Of a stretch of 64,000 nucleotides of DNA, positions 1 to 7,238 are shown one piece after another. Each line of letters opens with the position of its first letter. Positions within the stretch are counted from its first letter, which is position 1. The notes under the pieces were generated by a model. That model was not told the origin of the DNA and made no database searches. It saw nothing but the letters and a program-made list of their open reading frames with translations. The translations under genes and the position numbers were made by a program. The stretch is from Virgibacillus_R byunsanensis (GTDB lineage: Bacteria > Bacillota > Bacilli > Bacillales > Amphibacillaceae): positions 124,001-188,000 of the forward strand of contig NZ_JBHTKJ010000007.1 in assembly GCF_042675965.1 (NCBI RefSeq), written 5' to 3'.

Positions 1-90
1 GAAATGTACGAATACATCATCTCCACCTTCAACCTCGATAAAACCGAAACCTTTGTCTGCCTTAAACCATTTTACTGTACCGTCACTCAT
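1..90 (-). CDS. Cold-shock protein (CspA/CspD family), 3' part cut by window edge
   Basis: The first 30 codons read on the minus strand give MSDGTVKWFKADKGFGFIEV followed by EGGDDVFVHF. This contains RNP1 (KGFGFIE) and RNP2 (DVFVHF) of the cold-shock domain, a small single-stranded nucleic-acid-binding OB fold that acts as an RNA chaperone in the cytoplasm. The start ATG is at 90-88, with a GGAGG ribosome binding site at about 101-105. Csp proteins are normally 65-70 residues, so more than half lies outside the window. The family is certain. Which csp paralogue it is cannot be told. Confidence 0.95.
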   Translation of the reverse strand, partial: MSDGTVKWFKADKGFGFIEVEGGDDVFVHF

Positions 91-469
91 AAGAAAATTC
101 CTCCATGTACTATATAGCACGTCTATTACTTTTTGGTTCAAGATAATAATTCAAGACGATGATAATCACTAGAAAGCTATTACAAATATCTTGTTTTGCT
201 AAAACGAACATCAATAAGTTAATCTTATTAAAACACTTAAAAGGAATATAGATAGCCTTTTTAAAATATTTATAAAAAAGGTTACGAGGCCAATGGTTTA
301 GGCCCTTGGTGCTGGGCTCTTCTATTTTTGATTATTTAAAGCTGAAGGGTGGTGCTTATCGTTAAAAAGATGAAGTGCTATATATATAAGGGTTTATAAC
401 TTAATGGATAGGGTTTGTAAATAGTGTTGTTGTTGATTAGTTAGTGGGTTGTTGGAGATTAATTCCTCA
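91..469. other. Intergenic region with csp leader; no gene seen
   Basis: This AT-rich 380-base stretch lies upstream of the minus-strand cold-shock gene and must hold its promoter and probably a long 5' leader, as is usual for csp genes. I see no convincing ORF in it. A GC-richer patch around 283-325 (GAGGCC...GGCCC) may fold, but no clean terminator could be drawn. Confidence 0.4.
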
Positions 470-836
470 ATGAAACGCATCGGTGTCAGCTTTGTTGGGT
501 ATTACAACTAGAAATTCCAAACACCAGGCCATCTATTTCAAGATCGATTTAAAATGTAGAAACAGTGAAGTACTTAGTGACTGTCGTAAGATATATTCAC
601 CAAAATCCTGTCAAAGCAGGAATTGCCAAACGCGTTGATGAATGGAAATGGAGTAGCTGCCTTGGATACTACTTGATGGTGATTTTATTTTAAGGATGTT
701 TTCTACGGATAAAATAACTACCAAAGAAAGATTCAAAGCATTTAATGAAAAAATAACTAATGACCAGTGTCTAGAAGATCATGCGAAAAGAAGATTAACA
801 GATGAGGAAGCAAGAGAGATTAGGAGCATCTCCTAA
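470..836 (+). pseudogene. Decayed REP-associated tyrosine transposase (RAYT, Y1_Tnp)
   Basis: Conceptual translation across stops and frameshifts recovers MKRIGVSFVGYYN, then GHLFQDRFK, then VRYIHQNPVKAGIAKRV and DEWKWSSCLGYY. These are signature blocks of RAYT transposases of the IS200/IS605-like Y1 HUH superfamily. A further in-frame tail ending EEAREIRSIS reaches a TAA at 834-836. In-frame stops (for example the TAG after GYYN) and at least one frameshift show the gene is dead, and the N-terminal half with the HUH motif is not recognisable. RAYTs act on REP palindromes, and two REP-like sequences follow directly at 856-927. The remnant may begin somewhat upstream of 470. Confidence 0.85.
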
Positions 837-855
837 TTTAGTTTTCAAAGCATAG

Positions 856-927
856 GAAGCGAGGTGCCGTTCTATTGCTTCGGTTGTATTTAGAAATAGC
901 AGGAAGTACAAGAAGCGTCCCCATGCT
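856..927. repeat. REP-like palindrome and inverted partial copy next to the RAYT remnant
   Basis: Positions 856-881 read GAAGC...GCCGTTCTATTGCTTC, an imperfect palindrome matching the REP consensus seen elsewhere in this window (GAAGCATGGGGACGGTTC then TTGTGCTTC). Positions about 907-927 hold the reverse-oriented core (AAGAAGCGTCCCCATGCT). The head-to-head arrangement resembles a REPIN. It lies 20 bases after the stop of the decayed RAYT, the expected position for a RAYT-linked REP. The rest of the interval up to the antitoxin start at 1159 contains nothing else recognised. Confidence 0.65.
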
Positions 928-1158
928 GAAAAAGGGTAAAGAAGGACACAATGACAAGACTAGAGTAGGAGGGGATAAAAAAAGCAAAGTAAATATGTTA
1001 AAATGAAATAATACTAGGAAGGACGTATAGCAGAAATGGAAGAACTTTAAAATAGCTGATGATTGAAGGTCTGTAATGTAGGAACTCTTGTTTTATGTCT
1101 ATATAATTATTGCTCAGCAGTTGGATCCAATAAACTAACTAATAAGGGAGTTGTTTAT

Positions 1159-1425
1159 GTGTCTTTTTTTAGCAAAGATGTTGAAAATGAGCTTTTGGAA
1201 GCTTTAGATAGAAAAGACGAAGTGATGTTCATTGTAAATGGTAAATTAATTTCAATTGAAGCAGAAAACAAACCGCTAAAAAGTAAAAAAGCAGAGTCAT
1301 TGGCTAATCAAATTGAAAAGAATCCAGAATTAAAAGCTTCATTGAATAGATATATCAAAAATCCAAATATGCAGAAATATACTAAAGACGAATTAAAAGG
1401 AATCAGACATGCGAGAAGGGAATAA
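1159..1425 (+). CDS. Putative antitoxin of a RelE/ParE-type toxin-antitoxin pair
   Basis: This 88-residue protein is charged and helix-rich, with an N-terminal MSFFSKDVENELLEALDRKD segment and a basic C-terminus ending KGIRHARRE. Its length, composition and position directly upstream of and overlapping a RelE/ParE-like toxin identify it as the cognate antitoxin, which would bind and neutralise the toxin and probably repress the operon. I do not recognise a named DNA-binding family. The frame is open upstream to a TTG at 1063, but GTG 1159 is preferred because AAGGGAG (1144-1150) lies 8 bases upstream. The upstream extension reads like untranslated sequence. Confidence 0.6.
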   Translation: MSFFSKDVENELLEALDRKDEVMFIVNGKLISIEAENKPLKSKKAESLANQIEKNPELKASLNRYIKNPNMQKYTKDELKGIRHARRE

Positions 1426-1750
1426 GTTTAGGGTATTATTTACAGAAGAGTTTATTTTATGTTTAGATCATATTCAAGACTTCTTCGCTAACCAAAACCA
1501 GGAAGTATTGGAATGGTGGTATCAAAAGGAAGATGAAATAATCGATTATATCTCAGATTTACTTTCTATTTATCCTCTTACTGGTGTAGAACTAACTAGT
1601 GGTCCATTTAAAGGACTTCGACAATTAACTTACGGTAAAAGTAGACATAGGATGTTAAATTATGTGATTTATTATGCTGTGTATGTAGACGATTACCGTG
1701 CTGATGTTATTAACATGTTACCAACACGCTCAAAGAGAAAAAGAGTATAG
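1409..1750 (+). CDS. RelE/ParE superfamily toxin
   Basis: This 113-residue protein has the C-terminal pattern of the RelE/ParE fold: FKGLRQLTYGKSRHRMLNYV, then YYAVYVDDYRADVINMLPTRS. That corresponds to the basic core strands and the DVINMLPTR strand conserved in the family. Members are either mRNA interferases or gyrase poisons, and the sequence does not settle which. The start ATG lies inside the antitoxin gene (17-bp overlap) with AAAAGGA about 6 bases upstream, typical of translational coupling. There is no obvious second copy in the window. Confidence 0.75.
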   Translation: MREGNKFRVLFTEEFILCLDHIQDFFANQNQEVLEWWYQKEDEIIDYISDLLSIYPLTGVELTSGPFKGLRQLTYGKSRHRMLNYVIYYAVYVDDYRADVINMLPTRSKRKRV

Positions 1751-1887
1751 TAGTTTTCATAAAAATTTTTCTTAGTTTTTCACGACTAGCTGAACGAAGT
1801 ATCCCTTTAAGTATTCACCTTCATGCATAACGCCTCATAACTTAACCCTCTCATCTCGATTTAATCTCTTCCCGATTTTTTCAATGG

Positions 1888-2602
1888 CCAGTTGGTCTAC
1901 TGGTTCAAAGAAAGAATACTGCAGATGTCGTATCAGGAACACTGAAAACGATAATGGGGTTTGTGATTCTTGGTGCCGGGGCAACGGTAATTGTTCAAGC
2001 GCTTGGGAAATTTAGCAGTATGTTTAATAAAGCTTTTGCTGTAGATGGGGTTATTCCAAACAATGAAGCAATTGTAGCCTTAGCACAGGAGGCTTTTGGA
2101 ACAGAAACAGCAATGATTATGCTATTTGGTATGATCGTAAACATAATTTTAGCTAGATTCCGTCTGCTGGAAATGCGGTGATAATTGGCTTTCTATTTAG
2201 CTTTATTGCCGGATTGATTAGTATGTTCTTCCTACCTATTCTTGGCCTTAAGTTATAGTGCCAGGGTTAGTTCCTCACTTTTTCACAGGTGCAGCAGCTG
2301 GTGTGTTTGGTAATGCAACCGGAGGCCGTAAAGGTGCAATCTTTGGTGCAATGGCCAATGGTGTTCTATTTAGCTTTTTACCTGCATTACTGTTACCGGT
2401 CTTAGGGTCATTAGGCTTTGAAGGTACAACGTTTGGTGATGCAGACTTTGGTGCAGTCGGTATTGTACTTGGAAACTTGATCAACTTAATTGAATCAAAC
2501 ATGCTTGTATCTGCTTTGATCTTAATTATCCTGGCAGCATTATTCACCATTGGATGGAAAACCAGCGCCAATGGAGATAAGGATAACACTAAAGTAGCAT
2601 AA
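1888..2602 (+). pseudogene. ulaA: PTS ascorbate-type EIIC (UlaA/SgaT), deleted and frameshifted
   Basis: Pieces of the UlaA permease of the ascorbate phosphotransferase family are present in order: VVSGTLKTIMGFVILGAGA from about 1933, then VIPNNEAIVALAQEAFGTET and GMIVNIILARFR to about 2162, then NAVIIGFLFSFIAGLISMFF near 2174-2233, then VPGLVPHFFTGAAAGVFGNA and the C-terminal hydrophobic region to the stop at 2600-2602. The N-terminus and a large central part between ARFR and NAVIIG are missing. A frameshift near 2250 separates the last two blocks. Intact UlaA is roughly 420-450 residues, so this cannot work. No EIIA/EIIB genes are beside it. Confidence 0.85.
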
Positions 2603-2603
2603 T

Positions 2604-2650
2604 TTGCCAAAAAACCCACTATTCTTTTGGATAGTGGGTTTTTGGCACTT
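2604..2650 (+). terminator. Intrinsic terminator after the ulaA remnant
   Basis: GCCAAAAAACCCACTAT pairs almost perfectly with ATAGTGGGTTTTTGGC around the loop TCTTTTGG, starting two bases after the stop codon. The A and T tracts on both sides mean it could also stop minus-strand transcription from tenA. Confidence 0.85.
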
Positions 2651-2789
2651 TTAAAATATATAAAAGCTTAAAGGTTAAAAAAGTAAGTAAAAATAGGACT
2701 TTCGCCATTAAAAACATGGCAACAAGCATTACTAAGCAGGTAGAAAAGTTTAAAACTTGTCGACTGCATAAGTTATAATTTTTATTTTA

Positions 2790-3485
2790 TTATTTTCTTG
2801 GAACTCCAGTACTACTTTTTCGTTCTGACATCCATACTTCTCTTGTGTACGCCATCTCCCAGAAAGCAAGCTCGTACTCTTTTGCAATAATAAATTGTTC
2901 TTTCATTTTTTCTTTTTCCTGTTCACTCGCATCTTTTGCTATGTTATTCAACAGGTCGATTTGATCCTGGGTGGATGTATGAAACCACTCACTGGCATAC
3001 ATACTAATCCAATTTTGGTAGATTTTTTCTGTTGGTTTTGCATCCTGATATGTTTTGCCAATATCTGCATACAGCCAGTAGCATGGAAGTAGTGCAGCAA
3101 TCGTCTGCCCCAGGCTGCCTGAAAGGGCTGCCCGGTATAAGTGAGCTGTATAGGCATATGCAGTTGGTGCTGGTTTGAACTGCTTTATTTCTTCGTCTGT
3201 AATGTTCAAGATAGTTGCATGTTCTTTATGGACAGTCAGTTCTGCCTCTGCTGTAAGTTTCGCTTTTTCAGCAAGCATGGCAGTAATCTGGAAGTCTTCT
3301 GTCTGCGCTGCTGCCAGGGCATGTACTTTTCCAAAATGCTTTAAATAGTAAATATCCTGAAGAATAAAATACTTGAATGTTTCCAGTGGTAAATCTCCTT
3401 TTACCATACCTACAACAAAAGGATGGTTTAAGCTTTGTTCCCAACTGTTTTTGGTTACCTCTCGTAGTGTGTCTGTAAATTGCAT
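2790..3485 (-). CDS. tenA: Aminopyrimidine aminohydrolase / thiaminase II (TenA)
   Basis: TenA hydrolyses aminomethylpyrimidine breakdown products of thiamine to HMP for salvage and can also cleave thiamine. The 231-residue protein fits the family length. Cys135 sits in LLPCYWLYADIG, the expected nucleophile position, and Asp44 lies in FILQDIYYLKHFG, a pyrimidine-binding position in characterised TenA proteins. The start is ATG 3485-3483, preceded by GAGGAGGT at 3493-3500. The frame is open to 3557 but that extension lies upstream of the ribosome binding site. A TPP riboswitch lies on the same strand upstream (3641-3724), and the thiXYZ-like transporter is divergent from it. Confidence 0.95.
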   Translation of the reverse strand: MQFTDTLREVTKNSWEQSLNHPFVVGMVKGDLPLETFKYFILQDIYYLKHFGKVHALAAAQTEDFQITAMLAEKAKLTAEAELTVHKEHATILNITDEEIKQFKPAPTAYAYTAHLYRAALSGSLGQTIAALLPCYWLYADIGKTYQDAKPTEKIYQNWISMYASEWFHTSTQDQIDLLNNIAKDASEQEKEKMKEQFIIAKEYELAFWEMAYTREVWMSERKSSTGVPRK

Positions 3486-3640
3486 ACAAAATACCTCCTC
3501 TTTAGTTTGTTTCCGACTGATTGAGGAGGAAAGAAAAGTACTTAAAGATAAATTCATCTATTTTAAGGTTAATAAATTAATCCTATGATTCTATCGCTAT
3601 CTAAAGAGATGGACAGATTGGATGAATGGTTAAGTGACTT

Positions 3641-3724
3641 TCCACTTCCCTCCGCTGGTATTGGCCAGATCAGGTTCTAAGGGTTTTATAGTCTCAGCCT
3701 TTAACAGGCTCCCCTAGCGGAAAC
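3641..3724 (-). promoter_or_regulatory. TPP riboswitch (THI element) controlling tenA
   Basis: Read on the minus strand, the segment shows the conserved TPP aptamer pieces in order: CTAGGGGAGCC, GGCTGAGA, ACCCTTAGAACCTGATCTGG and ACCAGCGGAGGGAAG. These bind the HMP and pyrophosphate parts of thiamine diphosphate. It lies about 160 bases upstream of the tenA start, so high TPP should reduce tenA expression. One core position differs from the usual CGUAGGGAA (here CGGAGGGAA). Confidence 0.93.
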
Positions 3725-3869
3725 GATTAATGAAATTATCTGTTCAGCATATCATATGAAAAAACAAAGTCAACTATATTTGGGAGCGCTTATTCTCATT
3801 AAACACTTGAATTTTAGCACTATCTGTGTCAAAGTTAATACTGTATTATTAGTTTAATAGTATTGAATG

Positions 3870-3955
3870 TAGGGGGACCAGTGTTGCTGGTTGAGATGGT
3901 ATCCGTGAGATGCAGACCCTTGGAACCTGATCTGGTTTAAACCAGCGTAGGGAAC
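3870..3955 (+). promoter_or_regulatory. TPP riboswitch (THI element) controlling thiY-thiXZ operon
   Basis: The plus strand shows AGGGGGACC, CTGGTTGAGATG, GCAGACCCTTGGAACCTGATC and ACCAGCGTAGGGAA, the conserved TPP aptamer in order. The following 120 bases up to thiY include an ACATATATA...TATATATGT stem (about 3954-3982) and further GC-richer pairing sequence that probably form the expression platform. The two aptamers are divergent and about 145 bases apart, so promoters for both units must lie between about 3725 and 3869. Confidence 0.95.
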
Positions 3956-4078
3956 ATATATAATGTGAATGTGACTATATATGTGCTCTAGGCTTAGCCT
4001 GGGGCATATTTTACGTGCGCTAAGCAGTATGTTCCTCTAGCGAACCATTAAATAAAATAAGAAAGTAGGGGGATTTAA

Positions 4079-5086
4079 TTGAAACGAATATTATTTTTCA
4101 TCGTTATGTTAGTTATCGTGCTAGCTGGTTGTGTAAATGATCAAGAAACTAGTGGTGATAATTCTAATGCACAGGAGGAAGAAGAGTTAGAAAAAGTGAC
4201 ATTGGTATTGGATTGGACACCAAATACGAACCACACAGGGTTATATGTTGCACAGGCAGAAGAATATTTTAAACAGGAAGGCTTAAAGGTGGACATTACG
4301 TTACCTGGTGAATCCGGTGCTGATCAGGTAGTGGCATCTGGGCAAGCAGAGTTTGGGATTAGTGCACAAGAATCTATCACAGAAGCACGTATTCAGGATA
4401 TACCGATTGTCTCCATTGCAGCAATCATTCAACATAATACGTCTGGGTTTGCTTCTCCTGTAGATAAAGGTATTACCTCACCAGCTGATTATGCTGGGAA
4501 AACCTACGGAGGTTGGGGTGCCCCAGTTGAAGCAGCGGTTATTGATTCTTTAATGAAACAAGAAAGCGCGGATGTTAATGATGTAAATATTATAAATATG
4601 GGAAATACTGATTTTTTTACGGCAGTCGAACGTGATGTTGACTTTGCTTGGATCTATTATGGATGGACTGGTGTGGAAGCAGAATTACGTGACGTTGAGC
4701 TTAACGTGCAATATCTAACCGATTATTCAGACGATCTCGACTATTATACGCCAGTTATCACAACGAATGAAAGCATGATCGATGAAAATCCAGATACAGT
4801 CGAAGCCTTTATGGCAGCTGTTTCTAAAGGTTATCAATATACGATTGAGAGTCCGGAAGAAGCTGCATCCATTTTAGTAGAGTCTGTACCGGATTTAGAT
4901 GCTGAGTTAGTGGAAGCAAGTCAAGCATGGTTATCACCTCAATATCAGGATGATGCCGAACAATGGGGTATCCAGGATCAACAAACTTGGGAAAACTATT
5001 CGAAGTGGATGTATGAAAATGAGTTACTTGAAAAAGAACTGGATGCAGCGCAAGCATTTACGAATGAATTTTTACCAGAAAAATAA
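4079..5086 (+). CDS. thiY: Thiamine-precursor ABC transporter, substrate-binding lipoprotein (ThiY)
   Basis: This extracytoplasmic lipoprotein binds a thiamine pyrimidine precursor, in characterised relatives N-formyl-4-amino-5-aminomethyl-2-methylpyrimidine or HMP. The 335-residue protein starts with a lipoprotein signal whose lipobox LAGC places the acylated cysteine at residue 18. The NMT1/THI5-like domain begins VTLVLDWTPNTNHTGLYVAQ, the hallmark of this family. The start is TTG 4079 with AGGGGG at 4067-4072. It is the first gene after a TPP riboswitch, followed by a thiamine-binding protein and the ThiX and ThiZ partners. Confidence 0.93.
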   Translation: MKRILFFIVMLVIVLAGCVNDQETSGDNSNAQEEEELEKVTLVLDWTPNTNHTGLYVAQAEEYFKQEGLKVDITLPGESGADQVVASGQAEFGISAQESITEARIQDIPIVSIAAIIQHNTSGFASPVDKGITSPADYAGKTYGGWGAPVEAAVIDSLMKQESADVNDVNIINMGNTDFFTAVERDVDFAWIYYGWTGVEAELRDVELNVQYLTDYSDDLDYYTPVITTNESMIDENPDTVEAFMAAVSKGYQYTIESPEEAASILVESVPDLDAELVEASQAWLSPQYQDDAEQWGIQDQQTWENYSKWMYENELLEKELDAAQAFTNEFLPEK

Positions 5087-5100
5087 TGAGGAGAAATAAT

Positions 5101-5391
5101 ATGACAAATGCACTTGTTAGTATTCAAATTATTCCCAAGACAAAGAATGGGGAAGATGTCATTCCATATGTGGATGCGGCGATTGAAGTTATTCAACAGG
5201 CTGGGATCAAGTATGAAGTACATCCACTTGAAACGACTATGGAAGGGGAGTTAACAGAGCTTTTGGCGGTTATCGAAAAAATGAATCAGAAAATGGTTGA
5301 ACGAGGTAGTTCGAGTATAATTTCTCAGGTGAAGATTTACTATAACCCAGATGGCGCATCAATGGATGTATTGACAGAGAAGTACCGTTAA
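5101..5391 (+). CDS. Thiamine-binding protein (MTH1187/YkoF-like family)
   Basis: This 96-residue cytoplasmic protein has a ferredoxin-like thiamine-binding fold: MTNALVSIQIIPKTKNGEDV at the start, YEVHPLETTMEGEL in the middle and VKIYYNPDG near the end. Relatives (YkoF, MTH1187/YkoF-like family) bind thiamine or related pyrimidines, and several are encoded with HMP/thiamine transporters as here. Start ATG 5101 is preferred over the in-frame ATG 5086 because the GAGGAG at 5087-5092 lies correctly upstream of it and would otherwise be coding. It sits 15 bases after thiY and is probably translated from the same mRNA. Its exact biochemical role is unproven. Confidence 0.85.
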   Translation: MTNALVSIQIIPKTKNGEDVIPYVDAAIEVIQQAGIKYEVHPLETTMEGELTELLAVIEKMNQKMVERGSSSIISQVKIYYNPDGASMDVLTEKYR

Positions 5392-5431
5392 AAAGTATGT
5401 TTTTCTAGATAGTAGAGTGGAGCTAAGTTGA

Positions 5432-6238
5432 ATGGAGGTGCGGGTGCGTTGGAAGTCAAAGCACCCTAATAGTATGAAAAAAATGCTAGCACAGGGATGG
5501 CGGCCGGTAACGGTCATCATCCTTTTACTTATCATATGGGAAATTAGCAGCAATTTGCTTTCAGTCCCGACATGGCTGCTACCAGCCCCATCAGAAATAG
5601 CACAAGAGGGGATAGCGAGTTGGGGGAACTTCCAACACCATTTCATTTCAACCATAAAATTATCGATTATCGGTTTTATCTGTGGTGTCAGTGGTGGGAT
5701 TTTGATTGCGGTTATCCTTCATTTACTACCAAGTGTACGGCAGGCTTTTTATCCCTTGTTGATTCTATCGCAAAACGTTCCAATTATTGTGCTCGCACCA
5801 TTACTTGTGATTTGGTTCGGATTTGGTGTGCTACCCAAAATACTAGTCATCACCCTCGTTTGCTTTTTCCCAATTTCAATAGCGGCATTGGATGGATTCC
5901 GACAGACAAGTACGGATTTGGTGCACTATATGCAGATGGCTGGTGCATCCAAACGGCAAATCTTTAGTAAGCTAGAGCTACCGCATGCCATGCCGGCGAT
6001 TTTTTCCGGCTTGAAAATTTCAGCAACCTACAGTGTGATGGGTGCTGTAATTTCTGAATGGCTTGGTGCGAATCAAGGCATTGGGGTGTACATGACACTT
6101 GCACAATCATCATTTCGTACCGATCGTGTTTTTGTCGCTATCTTTTTTATTATGTTCTTATGCTTGCTGTTCTTTATACTAATTATTACATTGGAAAAGT
6201 TGCTTATTAAATGGCGTGCAACAGAGGAGGATAAGTGA
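5432..6238 (+). CDS. thiX: Thiamine-precursor ABC transporter permease (ThiX)
   Basis: This 268-residue inner-membrane permease has about six hydrophobic segments and the binding-protein-dependent permease signature. The EAA loop reads near MQMAGASKRQIFSKLELPHA, which contacts the ATPase. It belongs to the SsuC/TauC/ThiX-like nitrate/taurine-type group and forms the channel for the ThiY ligand. ATG 5432 has a modest TGGAGC upstream. In-frame GTG codons at 5438 and 5444 are alternatives. Its stop overlaps the thiZ start by one base, indicating tight coupling. Confidence 0.92.
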   Translation: MEVRVRWKSKHPNSMKKMLAQGWRPVTVIILLLIIWEISSNLLSVPTWLLPAPSEIAQEGIASWGNFQHHFISTIKLSIIGFICGVSGGILIAVILHLLPSVRQAFYPLLILSQNVPIIVLAPLLVIWFGFGVLPKILVITLVCFFPISIAALDGFRQTSTDLVHYMQMAGASKRQIFSKLELPHAMPAIFSGLKISATYSVMGAVISEWLGANQGIGVYMTLAQSSFRTDRVFVAIFFIMFLCLLFFILIITLEKLLIKWRATEEDK

Positions 6239-6972
6239 TGAGTGAACTGGTAGTCAAACAGGTAACGAAATCATTTGCTAATAAGAAGGTTTTGGATGAC
6301 GTTTCATTTACAATAAAAGAGGGAGAGTTTGTCTCTTTACTTGGCCCATCCGGAAGTGGGAAAAGCACGCTTTTTCATTTGATCGGTGGTCTGTACCGTC
6401 CTGACACGGGTACTTTTTATTTAGATGGGGAAAGGATCAATGGCAAGCGGGGTGCGATAAGTTATACCCCGCAAAGTCCCTCGCTTTTTCCATGGCGCAC
6501 TATCATTGACAATGTTGTATTAGGGGCAGAAATTTTTGCAAAACCTGATGTTGACCAGGCACGGGCAATGCTAAAAAAGGCAGGTTTAGCTGACTATGAA
6601 GATGCCTATCCTCATCACTTATCTGGTGGTATGCGTCAGCGGGTTGCCTTTGTAAGGTCGTTACTTAGTCCACAGTCATTTATCTGCTTGGATGAGCCAT
6701 TTTCAGCATTGGATGAATTTACTCGATTAGAAATGCAAAAATGGTTGTTATCGATTTGGGAAGAAAATAGGAAATCAGTGCTATTCGTTACACATAACAT
6801 TGAAGAAGCGATTTATTTATCGGATCGAATTATTATATTATCAAATAACCCAGCTACTGTGAAACGTGAAATTCAGGTTCCATTTGAGCGGCCACGACAA
6901 GAAGCCCTTCTGCTTACTGATGAGTTTCTTCAATGGAAAAGAGACATTTACCAGGAATTACGGGTGTTTTAA
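6238..6972 (+). CDS. thiZ: Thiamine-precursor ABC transporter ATPase (ThiZ)
   Basis: This is the cytoplasmic ATPase that powers uptake through ThiX. The 244-residue protein shows Walker A GPSGSGKST at residues 36-44, the Q-loop in SYTPQSPSLFPW, the signature LSGGMRQR and Walker B FICLDEP. ATG 6238 is chosen over GTG 6235 because GAGGAGG at 6224-6230 is then 7 bases away. It is the last gene of the TPP-regulated unit. A REP sequence begins immediately at the stop codon. Confidence 0.93.
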   Translation: MSELVVKQVTKSFANKKVLDDVSFTIKEGEFVSLLGPSGSGKSTLFHLIGGLYRPDTGTFYLDGERINGKRGAISYTPQSPSLFPWRTIIDNVVLGAEIFAKPDVDQARAMLKKAGLADYEDAYPHHLSGGMRQRVAFVRSLLSPQSFICLDEPFSALDEFTRLEMQKWLLSIWEENRKSVLFVTHNIEEAIYLSDRIIILSNNPATVKREIQVPFERPRQEALLLTDEFLQWKRDIYQELRVF

Positions 6973-7147
6973 GAAGCATGGGGATGGTTCGAGACCAGTG
7001 AAAAAGTCTTTTTATAGAGAAGGAGGCATTCAAAACCTACCGTATGTAGGCTTCGGACATCAATTCTCATCTATATACAGATGAGAATTCGCAACGGTTT
7101 CAAAAATCATGCTTTTTTCACTGGTCTCGGATGGTTCTTGTGCTTCA
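6973..7147. repeat. REP palindrome split by a MITE
   Basis: GAAGCATGGGGATGGTTC (6973-6990) and TTGTGCTTC (7138-7146) are the two halves of one REP-like palindrome, matching the copy at 55068-55094. They are separated by the element at 6991-7128 plus a repeated GGATGGTTC (7129-7137). Removing the insert and one duplicate restores a continuous REP. The REP starts directly after the thiZ stop codon. Confidence 0.8.
6991..7128. mobile_element. 138-bp MITE with terminal inverted repeats and 9-bp target duplication
   Basis: The ends are inverted repeats: GAGACCAGTGAAAAAGT at 6991-7007 matches, on the other strand, the sequence at 7112-7128 (15 perfect terminal bases). The 9-mer GGATGGTTC occurs immediately on both sides (6982-6990 and 7129-7137), the expected target-site duplication. 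The interior has no transposase ORF but carries a perfect hairpin AATTCTCATCT (7062-7072) with AGATGAGAATT (7079-7089), and a smaller CCTAC...GTAGG hairpin at about 7036-7050. This is a non-autonomous element that must have been moved in trans. The parent IS family is not identified. Confidence 0.8.
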
Positions 7148-7206
7148 TTTGATTTTAATATCCTAATAAAACATTTGTTTTTATTCAAAATCTATGTAGT
7201 GTTAAC
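7147..7206. repeat. REP-adjacent tail repeat, copy A (copy B at 27596-27655)
   Basis: The 60 bases following the REP half here and at 27596-27655 align without gaps at roughly 75-80% identity by eye (shared blocks CCTAATAAA, CATTTGTTTT, GTAGTGTTAAC). Shorter matches to its start (CATTTnnnTTTCAGAT) follow REP-like sequences at 55095 and, weakly, about 51280. It is therefore part of a dispersed repeat larger than the palindrome itself, perhaps the flank of a former RAYT element. Confidence 0.6.
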
Positions 7207-7238
7207 TGTTTGAAAAGGAAAGGACCTTAAACCATTCT

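Noticed and set aside
1063..1158. Upstream extension of the antitoxin frame to TTG 1063
   Set aside because: The extension lies before the well-spaced AAGGGAG at 1144-1150 and its residues look unlike the rest of the protein. GTG 1159 is the better start.
6866..7084. 72-codon ORF reading from thiZ into the MITE
   Set aside because: It is an out-of-frame product of the thiZ 3' end joined to MITE sequence.
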